This document shows, piece by piece, positions 16,813 to 26,117 of a DNA stretch of 64,000 nucleotides. The position numbers and the translations under genes were made by a program. The stretch covers positions 186,001-250,000 of the forward strand of contig CANGEV010000001.1 of NCBI GenBank assembly GCA_947452995.1, in the 5' to 3' direction. Within the stretch, counting starts at the first letter, position 1, and each line of letters starts with the position of its first letter. Source of the DNA: Chitinophagales bacterium. Lineage in GTDB: Bacteria > Bacteroidota > Bacteroidia > Chitinophagales > CAIODY01. The notes under the pieces were generated by a model. That model saw nothing but the letters and a program-made list of their open reading frames with translations, did not search any database and was not told the DNA's origin.

Positions 16813-18024
16813 ATGAAGTACTATAAATTTACAACCTCACTATTCGTCATTTTGTTCATTCAAAGTACCATATTAATGGCACAAACCTATTGTAATGACA
16901 AAGTATTGGTTGGAGCCGCGCAATTCGAAGCGTATCTTCCTATGTTAACCGGCAAAAATGTCGGTATTGTAATGAATCAAAGTTCAATAGTAGGAAATTC
17001 ACTTCTAGTGGATACTTTATTAAAAAAAGGAATTTCGGTAAAAAAAATATTTGCCCCTGAACATGGATTTCGAGGCACAGCAGATGCCGGAGAACATCTT
17101 AATAATGCAATTGATAATAAAACAGGATTACCAATCGTTTCACTTTATGGCGACCATAGAATGCCGAGTAAAGAAGACTTATCCGACATTGACATAATAT
17201 TATTCGATTTGCAAGATGTCGGCGTTCGCTTTTATACTTATATCGGAACGCTAGATTATGTGATGCATGCCGCGGCGATAAATAATAAAAAGGTCATTGT
17301 ATTAGACCGACCTAACCCGAATGGATTCTACGTAGATGGGCCTCTTCCATCTGACAAAAAATATTCCTTTGTTTGTATGCATAATGTTCCAGTTGTACAT
17401 GGAATGACTGTCGGTGAGTATGCGAAAATGATTAACGGAGAAGGATGGCTTTTCCAAACTTCGGTTGGTGTTTTAACATGCGACTTAAACGTTATTATAT
17501 GCAAAAATTACAGCCACAAAGATTTTTACAAACTGCCAGTAAAGCCATCACCTAATTTGGCTAATATGCGTTCAGTTTATTTGTATCCTAGTTTATGTTG
17601 GTTTGAAGGAACGCCAATTTCCTTAGGAAGAGGCACAGAAACACCTTTTCAGTTGTATGGCTCCCCTCTATTACCCTTAGAAAAATTCAAGTTCAAATTC
17701 ACGCCTATCAGCCGACCAGGGGCGAAAACGCCTCCTTGTATGAATCAAGCATGCAACGGTGAAAACTTAACCACAATCTCAGAATCGGAGCTTCAGCAAT
17801 TTTCCGGTATTAATTTAAGTTATTTATATAAGGCTTATCAAGCATATCCGGAACAGGATAAATTTTTTAGCAATTTTTTCAATACACTGGACGGAGGAAA
17901 TAAGCTACAAAATCAACTTAAAGACGGTCTAAGTGAAGATGAAATAAAAAAATCCTGGAACGCCGATTTGGTGGCATTTAAAAAAACAAGAAAACACTAT
18001 TTGCTATATGAGGATTTCGAATAA
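16813..18024 (+). CDS. NamZ-type exo-beta-N-acetylmuramidase (DUF1343 family)
   Basis: 403 residues from ATG 16813, which begins a clean signal peptide (KFTTSLFVILFIQSTILMAQ); the frame's upstream Met at 16663 lies inside the divergent gene and was rejected. The protein matches the DUF1343/NamZ family with VGIVMNQSS, APEHGFRG, GDHRMPS, LDRPNPNG, HGMTVGEYA and LGRGTETPFQLYGSP. NamZ removes terminal MurNAc from peptidoglycan fragments during wall turnover; related proteins occur in MurNAc-auxotrophic oral Bacteroidota. Likely periplasmic. It diverges from the Smr gene and stands alone. Family assignment is strong; activity here is inferred. Confidence 0.9.
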   Translation: MKYYKFTTSLFVILFIQSTILMAQTYCNDKVLVGAAQFEAYLPMLTGKNVGIVMNQSSIVGNSLLVDTLLKKGISVKKIFAPEHGFRGTADAGEHLNNAIDNKTGLPIVSLYGDHRMPSKEDLSDIDIILFDLQDVGVRFYTYIGTLDYVMHAAAINNKKVIVLDRPNPNGFYVDGPLPSDKKYSFVCMHNVPVVHGMTVGEYAKMINGEGWLFQTSVGVLTCDLNVIICKNYSHKDFYKLPVKPSPNLANMRSVYLYPSLCWFEGTPISLGRGTETPFQLYGSPLLPLEKFKFKFTPISRPGAKTPPCMNQACNGENLTTISESELQQFSGINLSYLYKAYQAYPEQDKFFSNFFNTLDGGNKLQNQLKDGLSEDEIKKSWNADLVAFKKTRKHYLLYEDFE

Positions 18025-18039
18025 TTATTCCAAATAATT

Positions 18040-18774
18040 TTATCGCTCTCCACTATCTTTCCCTTGGAATAAATCATTTAAATCTACGTTTAATTCAAGG
18101 CCAATAATAGATAAATTCTCTCGTAGTGAAACGTTGAATTCGTTTTGAAGTAAATAGTAAGCTCCCCATTCTAGTGCATCCGTAGCTTTATAATTGAAAC
18201 CAGCCATAAACCGATTTCTATGCCATTTCGCCTCTGATTCAAGACTTCGAGGATCATGCAATTGATACCTGAATTCAGCAGAAATATCCGCAGATAATTG
18301 ATTGGTGAAATCATATTTTACTGCAAACTTGTTACGTGAATATATTTCCGCTAAATAACCTTTTTGGCTAGAAAAAACATTTCTGTTTTCAATTTGTAAA
18401 CGATGACGGTAGGAAAGTGACAATTTATCATTTAATGGATAACGTACAGTCATATCCCACATTATTCTATGGCGAAAGCTAAATCTATTTACTTCATTGA
18501 GATATTTATCAATATGACGATAAACAACTGAATTTTTAAAATATGGATTACTTCGGTATTCAATACCAAAATTTGAATAAAACAGATTTAACTGAGATAA
18601 ATTACTTTTGAAACGCGCCTCTTGCGTAAAAACGATGGAAGTTTTTTTACCCAACCTATAATTAACATTTAAGGTATTCCAAGAACCGAAGTCCCAATTA
18701 TTTTGAGCACCGGCATTTGGTTCGACAGCTATTAAAAGAAGTGATAAAAAAATAAAACGGAGCATATACTTCAT
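18040..18774 (-). CDS. DUF2490 family outer-membrane-like protein
   Basis: 244 residues with a signal peptide ending after NAGAQ, then alternating beta strands typical of a small outer-membrane barrel (FRHRIMWDMTVRYPLNDKLSLSYRHRLQ). The pattern of NWDFGSWNTLNVNYRLGKKTSIVFTQEARF matches the DUF2490 family, whose role is unknown. Its stop lies 15 nt from the convergent NamZ gene with no terminator hairpin between. A TATATTTA box occurs exactly 4 nt before the ATG. Confidence 0.8.
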   Translation of the reverse strand: MKYMLRFIFLSLLLIAVEPNAGAQNNWDFGSWNTLNVNYRLGKKTSIVFTQEARFKSNLSQLNLFYSNFGIEYRSNPYFKNSVVYRHIDKYLNEVNRFSFRHRIMWDMTVRYPLNDKLSLSYRHRLQIENRNVFSSQKGYLAEIYSRNKFAVKYDFTNQLSADISAEFRYQLHDPRSLESEAKWHRNRFMAGFNYKATDALEWGAYYLLQNEFNVSLRENLSIIGLELNVDLNDLFQGKDSGER

Positions 18775-18786
18775 AGCTTAAATATA
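18775..18786 (-). promoter_or_regulatory. -7-like box directly before the DUF2490 gene (predicted leaderless)
   Basis: TATATTTA (18786-18779), then AGCT, then ATG at 18774. It sits 20 nt from the oppositely oriented box of ispD. Confidence 0.5.
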
Positions 18787-18807
18787 ACAAAATTGAATAA
18801 AAATGTT

Positions 18808-18819
18808 TTACTTTAACGT
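18808..18819 (+). promoter_or_regulatory. -7-like box directly before ispD (predicted leaderless)
   Basis: TTACTTTA (18808-18815), then ACGT, then ATG at 18820. Spacing equals that of the other boxes in this window. Confidence 0.45.
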
Positions 18820-19524
18820 ATGAACGCAGCAATGGAAACGGTAATTATCGTAGCAGGAGGTAGTGGCAGTCGAATGCAGACAGAACTTCCCAAACAATTT
18901 ATAGAAATTGATGGAAAGGCTGTTTTAATACATACAATAGAGGCTTTTCTGGCCTATAATAGTTCCATCAATATCATCATTGTTTTACCCAAAGGCTTTG
19001 AGGAGTTGTGGGGAATGAAGATCAAAAAATCCTTTCCGCAACAAGAAATTATGGTGTGTGTAGGCGGGGCAACGCGAACAGAATCGGTAAAAAACGGATT
19101 ATCCTTGTGTTCTAATAAAGGCATTGTAGCAATTCATGATGCTGCACGTCCATTTGCAAGCGCGAAATTAATCGGCGAGTGTTTCACGATTGCACAGCAA
19201 AAAGGTTCGTGTATTCCATGCATTTCATGTAATGATTCTGCTAGAGTAATTACTAATACGATAGAAAAACAATCAACGATTAACGTTGATTTAGAAAGTA
19301 GTTTCTTCGACAGGAGTAAGCTACTTATGGTACAAACACCACAATGCTTTGACGCAATGAAGTTGAAGGAGCTGTACGCAAATTCAAATAAAAATTTTAG
19401 TGATGATGCCGCATTATGGGAAAGTGCCGGTGAGAAAATTTTCGTTTGCGAAGGAGAAACTAAAAACTTTAAAATCACCACTCCTATTGATCTCTTAGTG
19501 GCAAAGGCAATTTTGACCAGTTAA
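18820..19524 (+). CDS. ispD: 2-C-methyl-D-erythritol 4-phosphate cytidylyltransferase
   Basis: 234 residues; third enzyme of the non-mevalonate isoprenoid pathway (MEP + CTP to CDP-ME). Motifs: IVAGGSGSRMQTELPKQF (nucleotide-binding loop and catalytic Lys), HDAARPF and VQTPQCFD. A second Met at residue 5 is possible, but the upstream box favours 18820. Single gene, ending 2 nt before the convergent mlaF stop. Confidence 0.95.
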   Translation: MNAAMETVIIVAGGSGSRMQTELPKQFIEIDGKAVLIHTIEAFLAYNSSINIIIVLPKGFEELWGMKIKKSFPQQEIMVCVGGATRTESVKNGLSLCSNKGIVAIHDAARPFASAKLIGECFTIAQQKGSCIPCISCNDSARVITNTIEKQSTINVDLESSFFDRSKLLMVQTPQCFDAMKLKELYANSNKNFSDDAALWESAGEKIFVCEGETKNFKITTPIDLLVAKAILTS

Positions 19525-19526
19525 TT

Positions 19527-20294
19527 CTAGTCAATTATTTTATTATAGTTCGCCTTTACCTTTTTCAAGAATTCGGAAGCAAAAATAAATTCATCTAATT
19601 CTTTATTGCCGGAGTGCAGAACTTCTTGATTATTACCTTCCCAATTTTTTAGGCCTTGCCACAGAAAAATGATATGATCACCAATTTCCATCACGGAGTT
19701 CATATCATGGGTGTTTACAACAGTTGTCATATTAAGATCAACTGTAATTTCGCGAATAAGCTTATCGATAATTAGAGATGTTTTGGGATCTAAGCCCGAG
19801 TTGGGTTCATCACAAAACAAGTATTTGGGTTTCATTACAATAGCGCGGGCAATTCCAACTCGTTTCTTCATACCTCCAGAAATTTCGGAAGGATACAATT
19901 TATTTTTACCTGCAAGGTTCACACGATCGAGGCATTCATCCACACGTTTTTGTTTTTCAGCTTTTGTCATCTTACTGAACATATTCAACGGAAACATCAC
20001 ATTTTCTTCGATGCTCATAGAATCAAACAAGGCACCTCCTTGAAATAGCATGCCAATATCTTTTCTGATTTCAATTCTTTCTTCGATAGACATCGCAGAA
20101 AAGTTCTTGCCATCGTACATAACGGCTCCGCTATCCACTTCGATCAAGCCTACCATGCATTTCAAGGTGACTGTTTTACCGCTACCTGAGGTACCAATAA
20201 TAAGGCTTGTCTGACCAGGTTGAAATTGAGCAGAAATTCCTTTTAAAACCTCTTGCCCTCCGAATTTTTTACGAATATCAATTAATTCAATCAT
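19527..20294 (-). CDS. mlaF: MlaF-like ABC transporter ATPase
   Basis: 255 residues: Walker A GTSGSGKT (34-41), signature SGGMKKRV, Walker B YLFCDEPNSGLDP, switch His in VNTHDM. The DEPNSGLDP form and adjoining MlaE-type permease place it in the Mce/Mla lipid-transport ABC class, which moves phospholipids between membranes. It overlaps the permease gene by 4 nt. The MCE substrate-binding subunit is not in the window. Cytoplasmic, associated with MlaE. Confidence 0.93.
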   Translation of the reverse strand: MIELIDIRKKFGGQEVLKGISAQFQPGQTSLIIGTSGSGKTVTLKCMVGLIEVDSGAVMYDGKNFSAMSIEERIEIRKDIGMLFQGGALFDSMSIEENVMFPLNMFSKMTKAEKQKRVDECLDRVNLAGKNKLYPSEISGGMKKRVGIARAIVMKPKYLFCDEPNSGLDPKTSLIIDKLIREITVDLNMTTVVNTHDMNSVMEIGDHIIFLWQGLKNWEGNNQEVLHSGNKELDEFIFASEFLKKVKANYNKIID

Positions 20295-21028
20295 AATAGA
20301 AGTTGGGCAAGGATATAATCAAAAATCAATATTATAATACAGCAATACACAACTGCTTTGGTGCTTGCAGTTCCTATTTCATAAGCTCCACCTTCTGCGT
20401 AATATCCATGATAGCATGCGACAGTAGCTATTATAAAAGAAAACGTAACGGCCTTAATCATACAGAAGGCAACGTTGAATGGAACAAAGTCTTCACGTAA
20501 GCCAAATAAAAATTGATCTTGAGACATTACTCCAGTGGTGGAAGCAACAAGAAAACCACTGAACAATGCAACATTACAAGATATAATCACTAATCCAGGT
20601 ATAGTAATCAACGCGGCAATCAACTTAGGCATTACTAAAAACGAACGGCTATTAACGCCCATAATTTCAAGTGCATCGATTTGTTCACTGATGCGCATAG
20701 TCCCCAATTCTGTTGCCAAACTTGAACCAATTTTCCCGGCTAGCACCAAACTAAGTACAGACACAGACAATTCCAAAATTGTGGATTCTCGCACGATTGA
20801 AGCCACTACATAAACAGGTACAAGAGGAGACACTAATTGATAAGCTGTTTGTAACGTAATAACAGCACCCATGAAAAAGGAAATAACCACAACAATTAAT
20901 AATGAACCTACGCCCATAGCATACATCTGGCGTAATGTTTCTTGAAGATACATCCGCCAATTTTCAGGCTTTCTAAAAAAATAACTAAGCATTATCAGAT
21001 AACGCCCTAAATGAAAAAGTGGTCTCAT
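20291..21028 (-). CDS. mlaE: MlaE-family ABC permease
   Basis: 245 residues with about five membrane segments. The conserved MlaE core is visible: GSSLATELGTMRISEQIDALEIMG, followed by MPKLIAALITIPGLVI. It is the inner-membrane permease of Mce-type phospholipid transport and pairs with the downstream ATPase through a 4-nt overlap. The promoter at 21039-21069 is one of the cleanest in the window. Confidence 0.93.
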   Translation of the reverse strand: MRPLFHLGRYLIMLSYFFRKPENWRMYLQETLRQMYAMGVGSLLIVVVISFFMGAVITLQTAYQLVSPLVPVYVVASIVRESTILELSVSVLSLVLAGKIGSSLATELGTMRISEQIDALEIMGVNSRSFLVMPKLIAALITIPGLVIISCNVALFSGFLVASTTGVMSQDQFLFGLREDFVPFNVAFCMIKAVTFSFIIATVACYHGYYAEGGAYEIGTASTKAVVYCCIIILIFDYILAQLLL

Positions 21029-21038
21029 ATTTCGACTT

Positions 21039-21069
21039 CAAACCTAACTCAATTTGTCGGTTATCCCAA
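21039..21069 (-). promoter_or_regulatory. Promoter of mlaEF
   Basis: Minus strand: TTG (21069-21067), 20-nt spacer, TAGGTTTG (21046-21039). It lies 10 nt before the mlaE ATG, giving a very short leader. Confidence 0.7.
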
Positions 21070-21113
21070 CGAAAATGCAAAAATTCATTCGTTAATAAAT
21101 TGTCTATTTTGGT

Positions 21114-21125
21114 TAACTTTAGACG
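21114..21125 (+). promoter_or_regulatory. -7-like box directly before the flippase-like gene (predicted leaderless)
   Basis: TAACTTTA (21114-21121), then GACG, then ATG at 21126. Confidence 0.5.
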
Positions 21126-22142
21126 ATGAAGTTTAAAACCCCTAAACCTAGCAAGCGAATTGTGTGGCTCATAAAAGCCATATTGGCGATTATGTTTGGG
21201 ATTTCACTTTATTTACAATTTCAGCACAAAAATCTAAAAGGGCTTAATTATGAAATAATCCGACATTTCGGACCTAAACAGTATTTGGTTTTGATGTTTC
21301 TCTTGGCTCTTATGCTTTTAAATTGGAGTCTGGAGGCTTTAAAATGGAGATTGCTAGTAGGGAAAATGCAGCAAATAAGTTTTATAAATGCTTTAAAAGG
21401 TGTTTGGTGTGGCGTTACCATCGGCACATTTACCCCAAATAGAATTGGTGAATTTGGCGGACGCATCATATTTCTGCGAGAACGAAATCAACTAAAGGGT
21501 ATCATCGTTACGTTAATTGGAAGTTTTGGACAAATAACAACCACATTAATCACAGGATTAAGCAGTTTAATTCTATTTATTCTCCTTATAAATCCATTCA
21601 AGATACCTCATACCTTTTTACCGCCACATGAATTTCTCATTTGGATTTTACCTGCCTTGTTTTTATTACTTATTGCCTGCTTGTTGTTGTTATATTTCAA
21701 TTTAGGTCTGATAGAAAGTTTAAGTTCTAAAATCCCTTATTTAAAACGCGTACGTACTTATTTGAGTATAATAGGACAATTTGGTTATGTAGATTTAGGC
21801 AAGTTACTTATGCTTTCATTACTTCGTTTTTGTGTATTTACTTTTCAGTTTTATTTACTCTTGCAAGCATTTCAGGTACCCGTCCCGTTCTTAAGTGGGT
21901 TTATGGTAATTTCCTTGATATTTTTCGTTCAAACAATCATTCCATCATTCACCCTAACGGAAATAGGCGTTCGTGGTCAAGTTAGCGTATATTTATTAGC
22001 ATTTATTTTATCAGGAGATTACTCCATTCGTATAATTGACGCGAGCGTAAGTTTATGGTTAATTAACTTAATTCTTCCTGCAATAATAGGAGCTTTTATT
22101 TTAGGCAGCCATAATCGTAAACGACAAGAATCTGAAGCATAA
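21126..22142 (+). CDS. Lysylphosphatidylglycerol-synthase TM-domain (UPF0104) membrane protein
   Basis: 338 residues with about eight membrane segments. Family marks are GVTIGTFTPNRIGEFGGRI (the conserved TPxRxGE-type loop) and SFTLTEIGVRGQ. The soluble aminoacyl-transfer domain of MprF is absent, so it resembles stand-alone flippase-like relatives; the cargo is unknown. DPP III follows 31 nt downstream on the same strand and may be co-transcribed. Confidence 0.8.
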   Translation: MKFKTPKPSKRIVWLIKAILAIMFGISLYLQFQHKNLKGLNYEIIRHFGPKQYLVLMFLLALMLLNWSLEALKWRLLVGKMQQISFINALKGVWCGVTIGTFTPNRIGEFGGRIIFLRERNQLKGIIVTLIGSFGQITTTLITGLSSLILFILLINPFKIPHTFLPPHEFLIWILPALFLLLIACLLLLYFNLGLIESLSSKIPYLKRVRTYLSIIGQFGYVDLGKLLMLSLLRFCVFTFQFYLLLQAFQVPVPFLSGFMVISLIFFVQTIIPSFTLTEIGVRGQVSVYLLAFILSGDYSIRIIDASVSLWLINLILPAIIGAFILGSHNRKRQESEA

Positions 22143-22173
22143 TTTTTAAATTCGTACCATTAAATTAAATAAG

Positions 22174-24225
22174 ATGAAAAAAACAATCCTTGGAATAAGT
22201 GCATTGTCCTTAAGTTTGGGACTTTTCTCTTTTCAAAGAACTGATGAAAAAGAGGCTAATCGCCCTGAAAAATTTCAAGTAGCGGCAGAATCCTTTGCCG
22301 ACTTACAATTATTGCGCTATCAAATTCCTGGCTTTGAGGAGTTATCACTTCAACAAAAAAAAATGGCTTATTATTTATATCAAGCCGCTTTGAGTGGTCG
22401 TGATATGATTTATGACCAGAAGGATAAGAATGGAATTTTGTTGCGTAAGACATTAGAAAATATGTATGGAACTTATTCAGGTAATCGCCAAGGTGAAGAC
22501 TGGACAAATTTCCAATCGTATTGTGGTCAATTTTGGTTCAGCAATGGAAATCATCATCATTATGGCAATGAGAAATTCATTCCCACTTGTTCTTGGGATT
22601 ATTTCAAAAGCATTGCATTAGCTTCGGATGCAAAAGGTTTTCCAAGTAACCCTGGAGAAACATTAGTACAATTTTTAACACGAGTACAGCCTTTATTTTT
22701 TGATAAAAATGTAGATCCTAAATGTGTGGATTTACGTCCGGGAATAGACAATGTAGTTGCCTCCAGTAATAACTTTTATGAAGGTGTTACCCAAAAAGAG
22801 GTGGAAGCCTATTATGATAAATTCCCAACAGCTGGTGACGCTCCTTCTTGGGGATTGAATACAAAAGTGGTTAAAGAAAACGGTGAGATTGTTGAGCGCC
22901 CATGGAAAGTTGGTGGTATGTATGGCGCTGCTATTGAAAAGATGGTATACTGGTTGAATTTGGCTGTTGGCGTTGCTGAAAACGACCAGCAAAAGGATGC
23001 CTTACAAAAACTAGTGAAATTTTATCAAAGTGGTGAAGTAAAAGACTTCGATGCCTATTGCCTTGCTTGGGTGAAGGACACTGAATCACGTATTGACTGT
23101 GTAAACGGATTTATCGAAGTTTATTTAGATGCAATTGGAAAAAAGGCTAGTTACGAAAGCGTGGTTAGCATTAAGGATATGGAAGCCACTAAGCGCATTA
23201 AGGCGATTGCTGAAAACGCACAATGGTTCGAAGACCACTCACCTATTGCTGATTCACATAAAAAGAAAACGGTAAAAGGTATCACCGCAAAAGCAATCAC
23301 TGTTATTGTTGAAAGTGGAGATGCTGCACCTGCTACTCCAATTGGAATCAATTTACCTAATGCAGATTGGATTCGTAAGGAACACGGCAGTAAATCAGTT
23401 TCATTGAGTAACATTATAGCGTCTTACAATTCTATGAGTGCTGTGAAAGGGACCTTTGATGAATTCGGTTACGATCAAGAAGTTATTCAACGTTATAAAA
23501 AATATGGAGCGCTTTCGAGTGATCTACATACTGATATGCACGAATGTATCGGGCATGCTTCCGGACAAATTAATCCTGGCGTAGAAACAACAGATAAAAC
23601 CTTAAAGAATTATGCGAGTTGTTTGGAAGAAGCCCGTGCAGATTTGGTAGGCTTGTATTTTATTATGGATCCTAAAATAGTTGAATTGGGGGTAATGCCA
23701 AATATGGATGTGGCAAAGGCACAGTATGATAATTATATTACAAATGGCTTAATTATGCAGCTCACTCGCTTAAAAATGGGAGATAATTTGGAAGAAGCGC
23801 ATATGCGTAACCGTCAATTGAATGCTAAGTGGGCATATGAAATGGGCTTAAAAGATAAGGTAATTGAATTCGTTAAACGTGATGGCAAAACATTCGTTCG
23901 TATCAATGACTATAACAAACTTCGCGAGTTGTTTGGTCAGTTACTTCGTGAAATTCAACGTATCAAATCCGAAGGTGACTATGCTGCTGCTAAAGCATTA
24001 GTAGAAGGATATGGCGTACAAGTTGATCAAGACTTATTAAAAGAAGTTTTAACTCGATTTGCAACACTCGGACTAAAGCCTTATAAAGGGTTTGTTCAAC
24101 CTAAATTGGTACCAGTAATGAAAGGCAATGAAATTACGGATATCAAAGTTATTTATCCGAACTCTTTCTTCCAACAGATGATGGAATATGGCAAGGAGTA
24201 TAGCTTCTTACCTGTCAAGAACTAG
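22174..24225 (+). CDS. Dipeptidyl peptidase III (M49 family metallopeptidase)
   Basis: 683 residues. The zinc site is complete: HECIGH at 456-461 (the HExxGH motif unique to M49) and the downstream E485-E486-A-R-A-D. M49 enzymes release dipeptides from peptide N-termini. The N-terminus (MKKTILGISALSLSLGLFSF) is signal-like but has no clear lipobox, so the location is probably periplasm. Length is in the normal range for bacterial forms. It ends just before the bidirectional terminator at 24243-24278. Confidence 0.92.
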   Translation: MKKTILGISALSLSLGLFSFQRTDEKEANRPEKFQVAAESFADLQLLRYQIPGFEELSLQQKKMAYYLYQAALSGRDMIYDQKDKNGILLRKTLENMYGTYSGNRQGEDWTNFQSYCGQFWFSNGNHHHYGNEKFIPTCSWDYFKSIALASDAKGFPSNPGETLVQFLTRVQPLFFDKNVDPKCVDLRPGIDNVVASSNNFYEGVTQKEVEAYYDKFPTAGDAPSWGLNTKVVKENGEIVERPWKVGGMYGAAIEKMVYWLNLAVGVAENDQQKDALQKLVKFYQSGEVKDFDAYCLAWVKDTESRIDCVNGFIEVYLDAIGKKASYESVVSIKDMEATKRIKAIAENAQWFEDHSPIADSHKKKTVKGITAKAITVIVESGDAAPATPIGINLPNADWIRKEHGSKSVSLSNIIASYNSMSAVKGTFDEFGYDQEVIQRYKKYGALSSDLHTDMHECIGHASGQINPGVETTDKTLKNYASCLEEARADLVGLYFIMDPKIVELGVMPNMDVAKAQYDNYITNGLIMQLTRLKMGDNLEEAHMRNRQLNAKWAYEMGLKDKVIEFVKRDGKTFVRINDYNKLRELFGQLLREIQRIKSEGDYAAAKALVEGYGVQVDQDLLKEVLTRFATLGLKPYKGFVQPKLVPVMKGNEITDIKVIYPNSFFQQMMEYGKEYSFLPVKN

Positions 24226-24242
24226 TATAAATGCGTGTTGCC

Positions 24243-24278
24243 AAAAAAGCCTCCGTCAATCGACGGAGGCTTTTTTAT
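24243..24278. terminator. Bidirectional terminator hairpin, copy 2 of 4
   Basis: AAAAAA, GCCTCCGTC (24249-24257), 4-nt loop, GACGGAGGC (24262-24270), TTTTTT. Perfect 9-bp stem between convergent genes DPP III and holA. Confidence 0.92.
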
Positions 24279-24294
24279 TTTAATACAATTAGAA

Positions 24295-25311
24295 TTATTG
24301 CAAAATTTTAATCACCATTTCTTGAAGCAGTTGACCTTCATCCATACTTACATTATTAACGCCCTTAAATTTAAGATCGTATTCTTGAAGCATTAACAAA
24401 GCACGCTCTACGCGTTTCAAAGGATAATTACGCAAAGCGACACGATAGTCCATCAAAGCGCTCCGATTATTCGGTGACAGGCCTGCAAGTGCTAAAATTC
24501 GGGCATCTGGGGCATTTGGTTCGAGGGACATTATATACAACTTCGAAAAGTAAGTATAAAGGGTACCGATTACCATTGGCAAAGGATTTGATTTGGTATT
24601 TGCTCTACAATAGTGTACAAATTTTTGCGCTTTCACCACATCACGAGCACCGAGCGACTTCGTAAGTTCGAATACATTAAATTCTTTACTTATTCCGATC
24701 CATTTTTCAATATCCTCTGCAGTAATTTCCTTTCCCTTTGGAACATTCAGCATTAATTTCGAGAGCTCATTGACAATAACTTGCAATTGAGTACCAAGGT
24801 ATTCTTTAAGTATGGCTGCTGTTACGGTAGAAATTTTATATCCTTTTTCTGCTACGTAATGTTTCATCCAATTTTCGATATCCCATTCTTTAATTGGGTT
24901 GGATTCAAAATATAGAATTGAATCACTTTTAGTAACCGTTTTAGCAAATTTACGACGTTTATCAATGGTCGATTTATAGGCAATTACAAAGACTGTGGTT
25001 GGCGCTGGTCGATTAAAATAATTCTCCAATTCATCCCAATCTTTAAAATCTTGGGCTTCACGTAAGACCACTACTTGCCTTGTCGCCATCATAGGAAAGC
25101 GATTGAGGGCTTCTAATAATTGTCTCCAGTTAGTTTCTTTCCCATAAAAAACAACCTGATTAAAGCTTCGTTCAGCTTCGGAAATTAAATTATCTTCGGC
25201 AAAATGGGTTATTTCATCGATATAGTAGGCCTCTTCACCTCCTAAAAAATACACAGGCTTTATGGCACCCTTTTTAATTTGACCAATGATATCATCAGCA
25301 CTAAATGCCAT
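24295..25311 (-). CDS. holA: DNA polymerase III delta subunit
   Basis: 338 residues of the HolA family, the clamp-loader subunit that opens the beta clamp. Marks are IKPVYFLGGEEAYYID near the N-terminus, NRFPMMATRQVVVLREAQ, and WMKHYVAEKGYKIS with the following collar-domain helices. Length is normal. Start and the amn stop overlap as TAATG, so translation is probably coupled. Confidence 0.93.
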   Translation of the reverse strand: MAFSADDIIGQIKKGAIKPVYFLGGEEAYYIDEITHFAEDNLISEAERSFNQVVFYGKETNWRQLLEALNRFPMMATRQVVVLREAQDFKDWDELENYFNRPAPTTVFVIAYKSTIDKRRKFAKTVTKSDSILYFESNPIKEWDIENWMKHYVAEKGYKISTVTAAILKEYLGTQLQVIVNELSKLMLNVPKGKEITAEDIEKWIGISKEFNVFELTKSLGARDVVKAQKFVHYCRANTKSNPLPMVIGTLYTYFSKLYIMSLEPNAPDARILALAGLSPNNRSALMDYRVALRNYPLKRVERALLMLQEYDLKFKGVNNVSMDEGQLLQEMVIKILQ

Positions 25312-26084
25312 TAGAATTTCAGATGTTTTACGGTATGTCCGTTATTAATTAATTGTTTGAGTGAGTCAATTCCAATATGGATATGACTATCAACATAATT
25401 TTTAGATACTGCCAAATCGCTTTCAATCGTTTTTACACCTTCTGGCGTCATTGGCAAATCGCTTACAAGCAATAATGCACCGCTAGGAATTTTATTGGCG
25501 AAGGCGACAGAAAAAACAGTTGCCGTTTCCATATCTATAGCTCTTACTCGAATAAGGCTCAAATATTCTTTAAATTTTTCATCCCATTCCCACACACGTC
25601 GGTTTGTGGTATACACTGTACCTGTCCAATAATCCAATTCATAATCTCGAATGGTGGTTGAAATGGCTTTCTGTAGGGCGAACGCAGGTAGAGCGGGCAC
25701 TTCTACTGGGAAATAGTCGTTGGAGGTACCCTCGCCTCTTACGGCAGCAATTGGAAGTACTAATCCGCCAACGCCTGGTTCCTTTTTCAAGCCTCCGCAT
25801 TTTCCAAGGAATAATACAGCTTTAGGATGAATACTGCTAAGTAAATCCATGATGGTGGCGGCGTTCGCACTTCCCATTCCGAAGTTAATCATGGTAATTC
25901 CATCTCCGACAGCAGCAGGCATTGCTACCCCATCAGTACGAATACTTGCGCCGGTAAAGGCACAAAACTTATCCAAATAGGATTCAAAATTAGTTAGCAG
26001 TACATACGGTGTAAACTGCTCGAGCTGTAAGCCCGTATAACGCGGCAACCAGTTTTCAACTATATCTTTTTTCGTTCTCATCAT
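25311..26084 (-). CDS. amn: AMP nucleosidase
   Basis: 257 residues, PNP/UDP phosphorylase superfamily. It splits AMP to adenine and ribose 5-phosphate. Marks are GKCGGLKKE, AVRGEGTSNDYFP, and AIDMETATVF, where the ME pair contacts the ribose. It is the short form of about 260 residues common in Bacteroidota, lacking the long N-terminal domain of the E. coli enzyme. It is the first gene of an amn-holA pair. Confidence 0.92.
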   Translation of the reverse strand: MMRTKKDIVENWLPRYTGLQLEQFTPYVLLTNFESYLDKFCAFTGASIRTDGVAMPAAVGDGITMINFGMGSANAATIMDLLSSIHPKAVLFLGKCGGLKKEPGVGGLVLPIAAVRGEGTSNDYFPVEVPALPAFALQKAISTTIRDYELDYWTGTVYTTNRRVWEWDEKFKEYLSLIRVRAIDMETATVFSVAFANKIPSGALLLVSDLPMTPEGVKTIESDLAVSKNYVDSHIHIGIDSLKQLINNGHTVKHLKF

Positions 26085-26117
26085 TCATCATCCATTTTGT
26101 GCCGGCTTGGAATATGT